28,062 nucleotides of DNA. It comes from Lachnospiraceae bacterium UBA6987 (lineage in GTDB: Bacteria > Bacillota > Clostridia > Lachnospirales > Lachnospiraceae). Below, one piece after another: positions 8,068 through 14,813 of the stretch (its first letter is position 1; each line of letters opens with the position of its first letter). Made by a program: the position numbers and the translations under genes. A model generated the notes under the pieces. It was not told the origin of the DNA, did no database searches, and saw only the letters and a program-made list of their open reading frames with translations. Where the stretch lies: contig DJYD01000032.1 in the NCBI GenBank assembly GCA_002449955.1, positions 1 to 28,062 of the forward strand, read 5' to 3'.

Positions 8068-9039
8068 ATGGGAGCCTTTGACGTTATCGCGCTGGGCGAA
8101 CTATTGATAGATTTTACAGAAAACGGAACAAGCGCGCAGGGGAATCCGCTGATGGAAGCCAATCCCGGGGGCGCTCCCTGCAACGTACTGGCTATGCTGG
8201 CGAAACTGTCGAAAAAGACCGCTTTCATCGGCAAGGTGGGGCGCGACATGTTCGGCAGGCAGTTGAAAAAGGCTGCTGAAGACGCGGGGATCTGCATGGA
8301 TTATCTGCTGGAAGACCCAAGTGTCCATACGACGCTTGCCTTTGTCAAGACACTTCCGGGAGGTGACCGTGATTTTTCTTTCTACCGCGATCCCGGCGCC
8401 GACATGATGCTGACAGCTGAAGAACTGCCTGAGGAGGCGCTGAAAAAGGCGAAGATCTTTCATTTCGGCACCTTATCCATGACGCATCCGGAGGTCCGCC
8501 TCGCGACGCAGCGAGCCGTTGCTGCGGCAAAGGGGGCAGGTGCGCTGATTTCTTTCGATCCGAATCTGCGCCCGCCGCTCTGGCAGAGCCTTGAGGAGGC
8601 AAAAGAGCAGATCGCGTGGGGCCTCGGCGTATGTGATATTCTGAAGATCGCGGACAATGAGCTGGAATTTATGACCGGTGAAACGAACTTCGATAAGGGC
8701 GCGTCAAGGCTGCAGCAGGCGTATCCGAACATCCATGTGCTCAACGTGACCGCCGGAGCCGAAGGGAGCTATGCTTATTATGGGGAGAAGAGAGTTTTCG
8801 TGCCGGCCTTCCGGCTCGGCGGAACCATCGAGACGACCGGCGCGGGGGATACTTTCTGCGCCTGTGTTTTGAACTTCGTGCTGGAAAACGGCATAGACGG
8901 CCTGGACGAAGGCAAGCTGACGGAAATGCTCCGTTTCGCGAATGCCGCTGCCTATCTGGTGACAACGAAAAAAGGAGCCATTCGTTCCATGCCCGAGAGG
9001 GAAGAGGTGGAGCGGATCCTTGCCGGAGCCGGCGCATGA
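8068..9039 (+). CDS. scrK: Fructokinase, PfkB/ribokinase family
   Basis: A 323-residue sugar kinase that phosphorylates fructose, with ATP, to fructose-6-phosphate. The N-terminal PfkB signature is seen as NPGGAPCNVLAMLAKL (32-47) with GKVGRDMFG (55-63). The C-terminal signature is ETTGAGDTFCAC (255-266), with Asp261 as the catalytic base and the GAGD anion hole. ATG 8068 follows the GH32 stop (TGA 8064-8066) by a single base, and its ribosome binding site (AAGGGAG) lies inside the GH32 gene, so translation is probably coupled. Together the pair turns imported fructosides into glycolytic intermediates. PfkB kinases vary in substrate, but this gene pairing makes fructokinase by far the best call. 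Confidence 0.93.
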   Translation: MGAFDVIALGELLIDFTENGTSAQGNPLMEANPGGAPCNVLAMLAKLSKKTAFIGKVGRDMFGRQLKKAAEDAGICMDYLLEDPSVHTTLAFVKTLPGGDRDFSFYRDPGADMMLTAEELPEEALKKAKIFHFGTLSMTHPEVRLATQRAVAAAKGAGALISFDPNLRPPLWQSLEEAKEQIAWGLGVCDILKIADNELEFMTGETNFDKGASRLQQAYPNIHVLNVTAGAEGSYAYYGEKRVFVPAFRLGGTIETTGAGDTFCACVLNFVLENGIDGLDEGKLTEMLRFANAAAYLVTTKKGAIRSMPEREEVERILAGAGA

Positions 9040-9083
9040 GACCGCACTGCGAAGCGGAAGACCGTGCAGTGAGAGAAAACAGC

Positions 9084-9123
9084 AAAAAAAGGGCGTTTCC
9101 GGTGAAGGAGACGCCTCTTTTTT
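9084..9123. terminator. Bidirectional intrinsic terminator between scrK and the GNAT gene
   Basis: GGCGTTTCC (9092-9100) pairs with GGAGACGCC (9107-9115), with one G-T wobble, around a 6-base loop. It is flanked by seven A (9084-9090) on one side and TCTTTTTT on the other, so it can end transcription of the + strand fructan operon and of the - strand acetyltransferase. Confidence 0.9.
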
Positions 9124-9138
9124 GTGTAAAATACGGTC

Positions 9139-10263
9139 TTATTTTTCCGCTTCGGGGGCTGTCAGTTCGATCCAGAAGCGCTGGAGGTTTACCTGCCTGT
9201 CGGGCTCGTAGGCTGTGGATTCGTAGACGCCGCCGTTTGCGAGGATGGTCCTGCGGCTTCCTTCGTTCGTATCGCGGCAGGTGATCATGACGCGGTCAAG
9301 CCCGAGTTCTCTGCAGAGGGGCAGGGCAGCAGTAAGCATTTGTTTAGCATAACCTTTCCGGCGTTCATCTGGGCGGACGGAATAACCGATATGGCCGGCG
9401 AACTGCCGCAGATAGTCATTCAGATAATGCCGGATCTGCAGCATGCCGACCACTTTGCCGTCCGATTCCCGGATGCCAACGTACTGCGTTGCCGGGACTT
9501 TGTCTTCCGGGACCGTCGCAGGGTCTTTATAGAGTGCTGAATCCCTCAGCCAGTCCGCAATATTCTCATAACGTCGGAGCGGCCCGGCACCGTCCATGGA
9601 GTCTCCGGAATCAAGGAAAGCCTGCCGGTAGGAGAGGAGCTCCTTTTCGTAATCCATGGAGGGCTCGACAAGTTTTATCGGATCTTCCGACCCGGGTTTT
9701 TTCGTCAGGCTTTCCTTCTTCAGTTCCCGACGCATGAGGATGAGCTCGTGATAACTGCCGCCGCGGAAGCGGAAGCCCTTCGGATTGCGGCCGTATTCCG
9801 TAAAGCCTTCGGTCTTGTAGAGCATGATCGCCCGCTCATTTTCTGCGGCGACTTCCAGTTCCAGCTGTTCGTAGCCGGCCAGGACCGCACACTCGGTGCA
9901 GGCTCTGGTAAGCGCCCTGCCGATGCCGAGGCCCCAGAAGGCTTCATCCAGGCTGATGCCGAAACCGGCGCGGTGCCTTACTTTCTCAAAAGATCCAATG
10001 CCGTGGATGCCGGCGGTCCCGGCTATCCGGCCGTCAACTTCCGCCAATAGCTCGATTTCCCGTGGTGCGGCCGCCTTTTTGACAAGGAATACCGCTTCTG
10101 ATTCAGCCGTGAAATGGATCTCGTCCGGATAAGTGGACAGAAACTCCGTCTGCGCGTGTGTACGGATAAAGACATCAAGCACTTCCTTTGCGTCGGCCGC
10201 GGCAGCGCTACGCAAAATGCATTCCCTGCCGTCCTTAAGGACGATAATTTTTCTGTATTCCAT
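9139..10263 (-). CDS. Tandem GNAT-domain acetyltransferase
   Basis: A 374-residue protein made of two GNAT acetyltransferase domains joined by a charged linker at about 180-195. The first (about 12-180) has the acetyl-CoA pyrophosphate loop in FWGLGIGRAL and a typical core strand in ELEVAAENERAIMLYKTEGF. The second (about 192-365) resembles the COG3981 type, with SVRPDERRKGYAKQML and MITCRDTNEGSRRTILANGG. Both loops keep the Q/R-x-x-G-x-G/A pattern, so both may bind acetyl-CoA. The acceptor substrate is unknown. GGAGGG sits four bases upstream of the ATG. It follows the etfA terminator on the same strand, and no clear promoter is visible in the 71-base gap, so it is expressed by read-through or from a promoter inside etfA. 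Confidence 0.85.
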   Translation of the reverse strand: MEYRKIIVLKDGRECILRSAAAADAKEVLDVFIRTHAQTEFLSTYPDEIHFTAESEAVFLVKKAAAPREIELLAEVDGRIAGTAGIHGIGSFEKVRHRAGFGISLDEAFWGLGIGRALTRACTECAVLAGYEQLELEVAAENERAIMLYKTEGFTEYGRNPKGFRFRGGSYHELILMRRELKKESLTKKPGSEDPIKLVEPSMDYEKELLSYRQAFLDSGDSMDGAGPLRRYENIADWLRDSALYKDPATVPEDKVPATQYVGIRESDGKVVGMLQIRHYLNDYLRQFAGHIGYSVRPDERRKGYAKQMLTAALPLCRELGLDRVMITCRDTNEGSRRTILANGGVYESTAYEPDRQVNLQRFWIELTAPEAEK

Positions 10264-10281
10264 GATTCCCTCCGTTTAAAT

Positions 10282-10316
10282 GGAAAAACAAAAAGGCATG
10301 GTAAGACCATGCCTTT
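10282..10316 (-). terminator. Intrinsic terminator of the bcd-etfB-etfA operon
   Basis: On the - strand, AAAGGCATGGT (10316-10306) pairs perfectly over 11 bp with ACCATGCCTTT (10302-10292) around a 3-base loop, followed by the T-rich TTGTTTTTCC. It lies 19 bases after the etfA stop. Confidence 0.9.
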
Positions 10317-10334
10317 CCGTATGCGGGACGAAAC

Positions 10335-11390
10335 TTACATCTCAGCCTTCTTCGCCAGTTCCTGTTCGACCATCTTGGTCAGGATCGGGAGGATCTGGAA
10401 GAGGTCGCCTACGATGCCGTAGTCGGCCACGTCGAAGATGGGAGCGGTCTCATCCTTGTTAATGGCAATGATGAGATCGGATTCTTCCATGCCGGCCAGG
10501 TGCTGGATGGCGCCGGAAATGCCGCAGGCAATGTAGAGCTTCGGACGCACGGTCTTGCCGGTCTGGCCGACCTGCAGCTCCTTCGGAATGCCGAACTGGT
10601 CCACGCCCGCGCGGGAAGAGGAGACCTGTCCGCCCAGGAGGTTGGCCAGGGGACGGAGGTACTTCTCATAATTTTCCTTATTTCCCATGCCGCGGCCGCC
10701 GGAGACCAGGATCTTGGCGTCCTGAATGTCCACGTAATCAGAAACCTTCTTCACCACGTCGAGGATCTCCACGTAGCGGTTGTTCTTTTCAAGATGCGCG
10801 TCGAAATCGATGATCTCGGCCTTCGCGCCCTTGTTGCGCGGAAGCTTCTGCATAACGCCGGGACGGACTGTGGCCATCTGCGGACGGAAATCCGGGATCG
10901 CGATGGTGGCGATGGTGTTGCCGCCGAAAGCAGGACGGGTCATGAGGAGCTGCTTATGCAGAGTCTCTTTGCCCGGGATGGGGTTCATGGGGAAGTCGCC
11001 GATATCCAGCTTGGTGCAGTCGGCGGTAAGGCCGGTGTGCACGGTGGCGGCGACGCAGGGGGCCAGGTCACGGCCGATGGCGGTCGCGCCGAAGAGCACC
11101 ACGTCGGGCTTGCATTCGCGGATGATAGCGGAGATGGCCTGGGTGTACGGTTCGGTCATGTATTCCTTCAGGAACGGGTGATCCACCACGATGACCTTAT
11201 CTGCGCCATATTCGGCGAGGATCTGGGCCTGATCCTTGATGTCGGAGCCGAGGAGCATGGCAACCACTTCGCTGCCGAGGTCATCGGCCAGCGCTTTGGC
11301 CTTGCCGAGCAGCTCGAGCGCGATATTGCTGACTTTATTGTCGACTTGCTGGGCGTATACATAGACGCCCTTGTATTCTTCGCGATTCAT
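10335..11390 (-). CDS. etfA: Electron transfer flavoprotein alpha subunit
   Basis: A 351-residue EtfA/FixB protein. The C-terminal FAD-binding domain is clear: ILVSGGRGMG (about 217-226), SSSRAGVDQ, VGQTGKTVRPKLYIACGISGAIQH and IIAINKDETAPIFDVADYGIVGD. The N-terminal domain begins VYVYAQQVDNKVSN. It pairs with EtfB and passes electrons to butyryl-CoA dehydrogenase. In anaerobes with this gene order the complex usually bifurcates electrons from NADH to crotonyl-CoA and ferredoxin; bifurcation here is inferred from context and family. The gene lies 15 bases after etfB, and the ribosome binding site AGGAGG is immediately after the etfB stop region (TGATAAGGAGG), giving tight coupling. Confidence 0.96.
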   Translation of the reverse strand: MNREEYKGVYVYAQQVDNKVSNIALELLGKAKALADDLGSEVVAMLLGSDIKDQAQILAEYGADKVIVVDHPFLKEYMTEPYTQAISAIIRECKPDVVLFGATAIGRDLAPCVAATVHTGLTADCTKLDIGDFPMNPIPGKETLHKQLLMTRPAFGGNTIATIAIPDFRPQMATVRPGVMQKLPRNKGAKAEIIDFDAHLEKNNRYVEILDVVKKVSDYVDIQDAKILVSGGRGMGNKENYEKYLRPLANLLGGQVSSSRAGVDQFGIPKELQVGQTGKTVRPKLYIACGISGAIQHLAGMEESDLIIAINKDETAPIFDVADYGIVGDLFQILPILTKMVEQELAKKAEM

Positions 11391-11405
11391 GTTTCCGCCT
11401 CCTTA

Positions 11406-12191
11406 TCAGATGATGAATTTTTCTTTCAGCCTGGCCGTGATGTATTCGGCGGCATCGGTGGCATCCTCAGGGATGTACTGAGTACCGGCGCCTTTGCGGA
11501 CCTTATCGGACGCTTTGGCGATCTGGGTCGGGGAACCGACCTTGCCGATGTTGGAATCCAGCGTGTCTACGAGGTCCTTACGGCCCATGATGGTGACGGG
11601 TTTCTGGAAAGCTTCGAAAATGCCGCCCGGGGTCATGTAGCGGGGTTCATTCAGTTCGGACAGAGCGGTCAGCAGGCAGGGCATCTTGACCTTCAGCACA
11701 TGATGACGGTCGTCAAACATACGCTCGGCGATCACGTAGTCGCCTTCAATGCGAAGCTTCTGGGTGTAGCTGACGATGGGAAGGCCCAGGTGTACGGACA
11801 GCTGAGGACCGACCTGAGCGGTATCACCGTCGATGGCCTGACGGCCGGTGATGACGAGGTCGTAATCCAGAGCGCGGAGCGCGCCGGCAAGCGTCTGGGA
11901 GGTCGCCCAGGTATCGGCGCCGCCAAGGACGCGGTCGGTGACCAGCACGGCGTCATCGGCACCCATGGCCATGGCTTCGCGGAGGATCGCATCAGCCTTC
12001 GGCAGACCCATGGTCACGACGGTGACCTTGGCGCCGTATTCATCTTTAAGACGCAGGGCGGCTTCCAGGCCGGCCTTGTCGTCGGGGTTCATAATGGCAA
12101 GCATAGCGGCGCGGTCAAGCGTGCCGTCCGGATTGAATTTTACGCCGCCGGCAGTATCCGGGACCTGTTTGATACAAACAACGATATTCAC
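11406..12191 (-). CDS. etfB: Electron transfer flavoprotein beta subunit
   Basis: A 261-residue EtfB/FixA protein starting MNIVVCIKQVPDT. The family signature is visible as DLVITGRQAIDGDTAQVGPQ (about residues 114-133), with NPDDKAGLEAALRLKD near the N-terminus. The start codon is GTG (12191-12189), supported by AAGGAG ten bases upstream; no better ATG exists. It forms the heterodimer with EtfA and holds part of the flavin/nucleotide site. It lies between bcd and etfA. The 78-base gap to bcd contains a palindromic repeat, so this is not the usual compact spacing. Confidence 0.95.
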   Translation of the reverse strand: MNIVVCIKQVPDTAGGVKFNPDGTLDRAAMLAIMNPDDKAGLEAALRLKDEYGAKVTVVTMGLPKADAILREAMAMGADDAVLVTDRVLGGADTWATSQTLAGALRALDYDLVITGRQAIDGDTAQVGPQLSVHLGLPIVSYTQKLRIEGDYVIAERMFDDRHHVLKVKMPCLLTALSELNEPRYMTPGGIFEAFQKPVTIMGRKDLVDTLDSNIGKVGSPTQIAKASDKVRKGAGTQYIPEDATDAAEYITARLKEKFII

Positions 12192-12214
12192 AGTATATTA
12201 TCTCCTTATTATCA

Positions 12215-12258
12215 TGTCATTCTGAGCGGAGAGATCCTTCGCTGTGCTCAGGATGACA
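12215..12258. repeat. Palindromic intergenic repeat between bcd and etfB
   Basis: TGTCATTCTGAGC (12215-12227) pairs over 13 bp, with one G-T wobble, with GCTCAGGATGACA (12246-12258) around an 18-base centre. The TGTCATTCTGAGC...AGGATGACA form resembles REP-like palindromes that are dispersed in many clostridial genomes (my recollection). It sits inside the operon and ends 12 bases before the bcd stop codon. Confidence 0.75.
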
Positions 12259-12269
12259 GGCTGTACCTG

Positions 12270-13415
12270 TCACTTCAGCAGATTCTTCGCGATGACCATA
12301 CGCTGCACTTCAGAGGTGCCTTCGTAGATCTCGGTGATCTTGGCGTCGCGCATCATGCGTTCCACGTCGTAGTCGCGGATGTAGCCGTAGCCGCCGTGCA
12401 GCTGAACAGCCTTGGTGGTCACGTACATCGCGGTCTCGGCAGCGTAGAGCTTCGCCATGGAAGATGCCATGCCGTCGCTGTTCTTCTTAGGGATATCGTG
12501 GTCAATGGCAGCACGGTATACGAGCAGCTGAGCGGCGTCGCAGCGGGTGGCCATGTCGGCGAGCTGGAACTGGGTGTTCTGGAACTGGCCGAGGGTCTTG
12601 CCGAACTGCTTGCGGGTCTTCACGTAATCGCAGGTGACTTCAAGAGCGCCTTCCGCAAGGCCGAGCGCCTGCGCGGCGATGCCGATACGGCCGCCGTCCA
12701 GCGTATCCATGGCGATCTTATAGCCTTCGCCGAGCTTGCCGAGAAGGTTTTCCTTCGGGATGCGGCAGTCAGTGAAGACCAGCTCGTAGGTCGCGGAACC
12801 GCGGATACCCATTTTCTTTTCCTTCGTACCGAAGGTGAAGCCGGGCGTGCCCTTTTCCACAATGAAGGCGGAAATGCCCTTGCGGCCAAGAGACTTGTCG
12901 GTCATGGCGAAGATGACGTAGGTATCGGCATAGTAGCCGTTGGTGATGAACATCTTGGTGCCGTTCAGGACCCATTCGTCGCCGTCAAGCACGGCTTTGG
13001 TCTGCTGACCGGCAGCATCGGTGCCGGCACCGGGTTCGGTCAGACCGAAAGCGCCAAGCGTCTCACCCTTGGCAAGCGGTACCAGATATTTCTGCTTCTG
13101 TTCTTCGGTGCCGAAATGAAGGATCGGCATCTGGCACAGCGAGGTGTGAGCGGAGAGGACAACGGCAGTCGTGCCGCAGACCTTGGCAAGTTCTTCCACG
13201 CACATCGTATAGGTCAGATAATCACATCCCTGGCCGCCGTACTGCTTCGGCACGGCAATGCCGAGGAATCCAAGCTTCGCCATCTTGGCGACGCTTTCCG
13301 ACGGGAAACGTTCTTCTTCATCGATTTCCTGCGCAAGGGGTTTTACTTCGTTCTGAGCAAAGCTCCTGAACAGGTCGCGCGCCATGGCATGTTCCTGGCT
13401 TAATGCAAAATCCAT
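12270..13415 (-). CDS. bcd: Short-chain acyl-CoA (butyryl-CoA) dehydrogenase
   Basis: A 381-residue flavoprotein that reduces crotonyl-CoA to butyryl-CoA with electrons delivered by EtfAB. Acyl-CoA dehydrogenase motifs run in order: LTEPGAGTDAAG (flavin/substrate contact), WVLNGTKMFITNG, LDGGRIGIAAQALG, RKQFGKTLGQFQNTQF, QLHGGYGYIRDYDVERMMRDAK and the C-terminal IYEGTSEVQR, in which Glu365 is the catalytic base of the short-chain family. The start MDFALSQEHAMARDLF is supported by AGGAGG seven bases upstream; the frame stays open to an ATG at 13505, but that extension has no homology-like content. Gene order bcd-etfB-etfA and the nearby crt, hbd and crotonyl-CoA-forming genes make butyryl-CoA the likely product. 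Confidence 0.95.
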   Translation of the reverse strand: MDFALSQEHAMARDLFRSFAQNEVKPLAQEIDEEERFPSESVAKMAKLGFLGIAVPKQYGGQGCDYLTYTMCVEELAKVCGTTAVVLSAHTSLCQMPILHFGTEEQKQKYLVPLAKGETLGAFGLTEPGAGTDAAGQQTKAVLDGDEWVLNGTKMFITNGYYADTYVIFAMTDKSLGRKGISAFIVEKGTPGFTFGTKEKKMGIRGSATYELVFTDCRIPKENLLGKLGEGYKIAMDTLDGGRIGIAAQALGLAEGALEVTCDYVKTRKQFGKTLGQFQNTQFQLADMATRCDAAQLLVYRAAIDHDIPKKNSDGMASSMAKLYAAETAMYVTTKAVQLHGGYGYIRDYDVERMMRDAKITEIYEGTSEVQRMVIAKNLLK

Positions 13416-13466
13416 TTTGCAACCTCCTGATGTATTGTTAAAAAAATAACATACTGCAGTAAACAT

Positions 13467-13490
13467 AAAAAGCGCCTTTCGGCGTTTTTC
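13467..13490 (-). promoter_or_regulatory. Leader hairpin with T-run upstream of bcd
   Basis: On the - strand, AAAAACGCC, a GAAA tetraloop and GGCGCTTTTT form a hairpin with four G-C pairs, one A-C mismatch and four A-T pairs, followed by a short T-run. It lies about 14-37 bases after the transcription start predicted from the upstream promoter. It resembles a weak intrinsic terminator or attenuator in the bcd 5' leader; a stabilising 5' hairpin is the alternative. Confidence 0.5.
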
Positions 13491-13509
13491 TACTGGCATA
13501 GTCACCTAT

Positions 13510-13538
13510 AATTTAACGAATTTGTCAAGGAATGTCAA
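13510..13538 (-). promoter_or_regulatory. Promoter of bcd-etfB-etfA
   Basis: On the - strand, TTGACA (13538-13533), a 17-base spacer and TAAATT (13515-13510). A second TTGACA lies 10 bases further downstream (13528-13523) without a matching -10 element. The predicted start near 13503 gives an 87-base leader. Confidence 0.65.
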
Positions 13539-13778
13539 TATAAAAATAGATATTATTATCGGTTTAAATGACGGAGAAAACGGCTGATTGTGTTGTGGAG
13601 TTTATCGATGAAACGCGCAGCAAGGACAGAATTAAGCTTGTCCGGACTATTTTGAATATTGCCGTGAGTTCAGACAAATCGAAACGGACGAATTACTGCG
13701 GAATGGGATAATGGACCGTAAACGGTGATAATACGGCTATGTTATGAATGGAATCGAGCTAAAAACAGAAGAAAACGG

Positions 13779-13807
13779 TTGACAAACGATTAAATAACGG
13801 TTATTTT
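13779..13807 (+). promoter_or_regulatory. Promoter of the XRE-Uma2 gene with overlapping AACGGTT repeats
   Basis: TTGACA (13779-13784), a 17-base spacer and TATTTT (13802-13807). The heptamer AACGGTT occurs at 13774-13780 and 13796-13802, 22 bases (two helical turns) apart, overlapping the -35 and -10 boxes. A related inverted repeat ACCGT-AA-ACGGT lies upstream at 13715-13726. These are candidate operator sites, possibly for the HTH domain of the downstream protein. Confidence 0.65.
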
Positions 13808-13872
13808 TAATTTGCAGAAGGAAGATAGAGCCGGGGCGGCCGGAAAGAACCGTCCGCGAAGGAGGATGAAAT

Positions 13873-14691
13873 ATGACAATAGAAGAAATGCAGCAGAGAA
13901 AAAAGGAACTGGGGTATTCGAACGAGGTGCTGGCGGAGAAATCAGGCGTGCCGCTCGGCACGGTGCAGAAGATTTTCGGCGGCCAGACAAAAGCGCCCCG
14001 CCAGAAAACGATCGAAGCGCTGGAGTATGTGTTAAGCAAACGGCCGGAGCTGCTTAATGCTCATGCGGGTAAAATCTCTTACCGCTACGAGGAAGAACTC
14101 CCTCTGCTCCGTGAAGGAGCACCGGTCCCAGCGTACCCTTTGCGGGGGCAGTATACGATCGATGATTATTACGCGATGCCGGATGAACGCCGGGTGGAAC
14201 TGATCGACGGCGTGTTTTATGACATGACAGCGCCCACGAAGATTCACCAACTGGTACTGATTGAAGTGGCGCTGCAGATGTATCCTTGTGTTTCAGAGCA
14301 TCCGGGCTGTCAGCTTTACATCGCGCCTCTCGATGTGCGCCTGGACAATGATAATTATACGATGGTCCAGCCGGACCTCCTGATCGTCTGCGACGAGAGC
14401 GACGGTGACAAGCGCCGGGTCAACGGGGCGCCGGATTTTGCCGCGGAGATATTGTCTCCCTCAAACCGCGACCATGACATGCTCCTTAAATGCTATAAGT
14501 ACCGGCAAGCCGGCGTCAGGGAATACTGGATCATCGATCCTGACAGAAAAAAAGTGGTTGTATACGATTTTGAACATGATGAGCTTCCGGTAAGCTATAC
14601 GTTTGACGATACGGTCCCGCTGCGGATCTCCGAAGGGAAGTGCCGCGTCGACTTCTCCGTGATCAGCAAAGCACTGAGCCGATTTGACTGA
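13873..14691 (+). CDS. XRE-type HTH / Uma2 (DUF820) nuclease-fold fusion protein
   Basis: A 272-residue protein. Residues about 1-57 are a helix-turn-helix domain of XRE type (LAEKSGVPLGTVQKIFGGQ). Residues about 90-268 are a Uma2/DUF820 domain of the PD-(D/E)XK nuclease superfamily. Candidate active-site residues are Glu110 in RRVELIDG, Asp168 in VQPDLLIV and Glu192 in AAEILSPS, followed by KCYKYRQAGVREYWIIDP. The set looks intact, so the domain may be catalytic, but no substrate is known for Uma2 proteins. The ribosome binding site AAGGAGG is seven bases upstream of ATG 13873. It is a single-gene unit between the bcd and crt-hbd operons, with its own promoter and terminator, and is unrelated to their metabolism. 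Autoregulation through its HTH is plausible but unproven. Confidence 0.88.
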   Translation: MTIEEMQQRKKELGYSNEVLAEKSGVPLGTVQKIFGGQTKAPRQKTIEALEYVLSKRPELLNAHAGKISYRYEEELPLLREGAPVPAYPLRGQYTIDDYYAMPDERRVELIDGVFYDMTAPTKIHQLVLIEVALQMYPCVSEHPGCQLYIAPLDVRLDNDNYTMVQPDLLIVCDESDGDKRRVNGAPDFAAEILSPSNRDHDMLLKCYKYRQAGVREYWIIDPDRKKVVVYDFEHDELPVSYTFDDTVPLRISEGKCRVDFSVISKALSRFD

Positions 14692-14715
14692 AGGGATCAA
14701 ATCATATATACATAT

Positions 14716-14751
14716 AAAAAAGGGAACGGCACGGGACCGTTCCCCTTTTTT
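14716..14751. terminator. Bidirectional intrinsic terminator between the Uma2 gene and hbd
   Basis: GGGAACGG (14722-14729) pairs perfectly with CCGTTCCC (14737-14744) around a 7-base loop, with six A before and six T after. It serves the + strand Uma2 gene and can also end the convergent crt-hbd transcript. Confidence 0.9.
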
Positions 14752-14771
14752 GCGGTCCCGAAGGACCTTCA

Positions 14772-14813
14772 TTTGTCACCTTGCAGCCTGAAAGGCCGTG
14801 GCAGTCTTATTTG
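14772..14813. repeat. Palindromic repeat overlapping the hbd stop codon (divergent copy)
   Basis: It runs from TTTGTCA to GTGGCAGTCTTATTTG. The last ten bases match the copy at 15727-15770 except for one base (GTCTTATTTG against ATCTTATTTG), and the core has a small hairpin GCC-TGAAA-GGC. The TTA inside it is the hbd stop codon (TAA on the - strand). Confidence 0.65.

Larger units (their letters stand above)
13416..13872. other. Divergent intergenic region between bcd and the Uma2 gene
   Basis: This 457-base gap is AT-rich compared with the flanking genes. It holds the bcd promoter and leader hairpin on the - strand and the Uma2 promoter on the + strand. A 47-codon + strand open frame at 13568-13711 (MTEKTADCVVEFIDETRSKD...) has no ribosome binding site and no similarity I recognise; it may be a gene remnant or chance. 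Three copies of an ACGGT-containing motif lie in 13715-13802. Nothing else is recognised. Confidence 0.6.

Noticed and set aside
10500..13403. 967-codon + strand open frame opposite etfA, etfB and bcd
   Set aside because: Antisense to three genes with unmistakable family motifs. It has no ribosome binding site and no recognisable domain.
13416..13505. Upstream ATG extending bcd by 30 residues
   Set aside because: The extension covers the ribosome binding site and the leader hairpin, and the shorter start matches the normal N-terminus of acyl-CoA dehydrogenases.
13568..13711. 47-codon + strand open frame in the bcd/Uma2 gap
   Set aside because: No ribosome binding site, no recognised similarity, and the ORF length is within chance for this region; noted only inside the intergenic entry.
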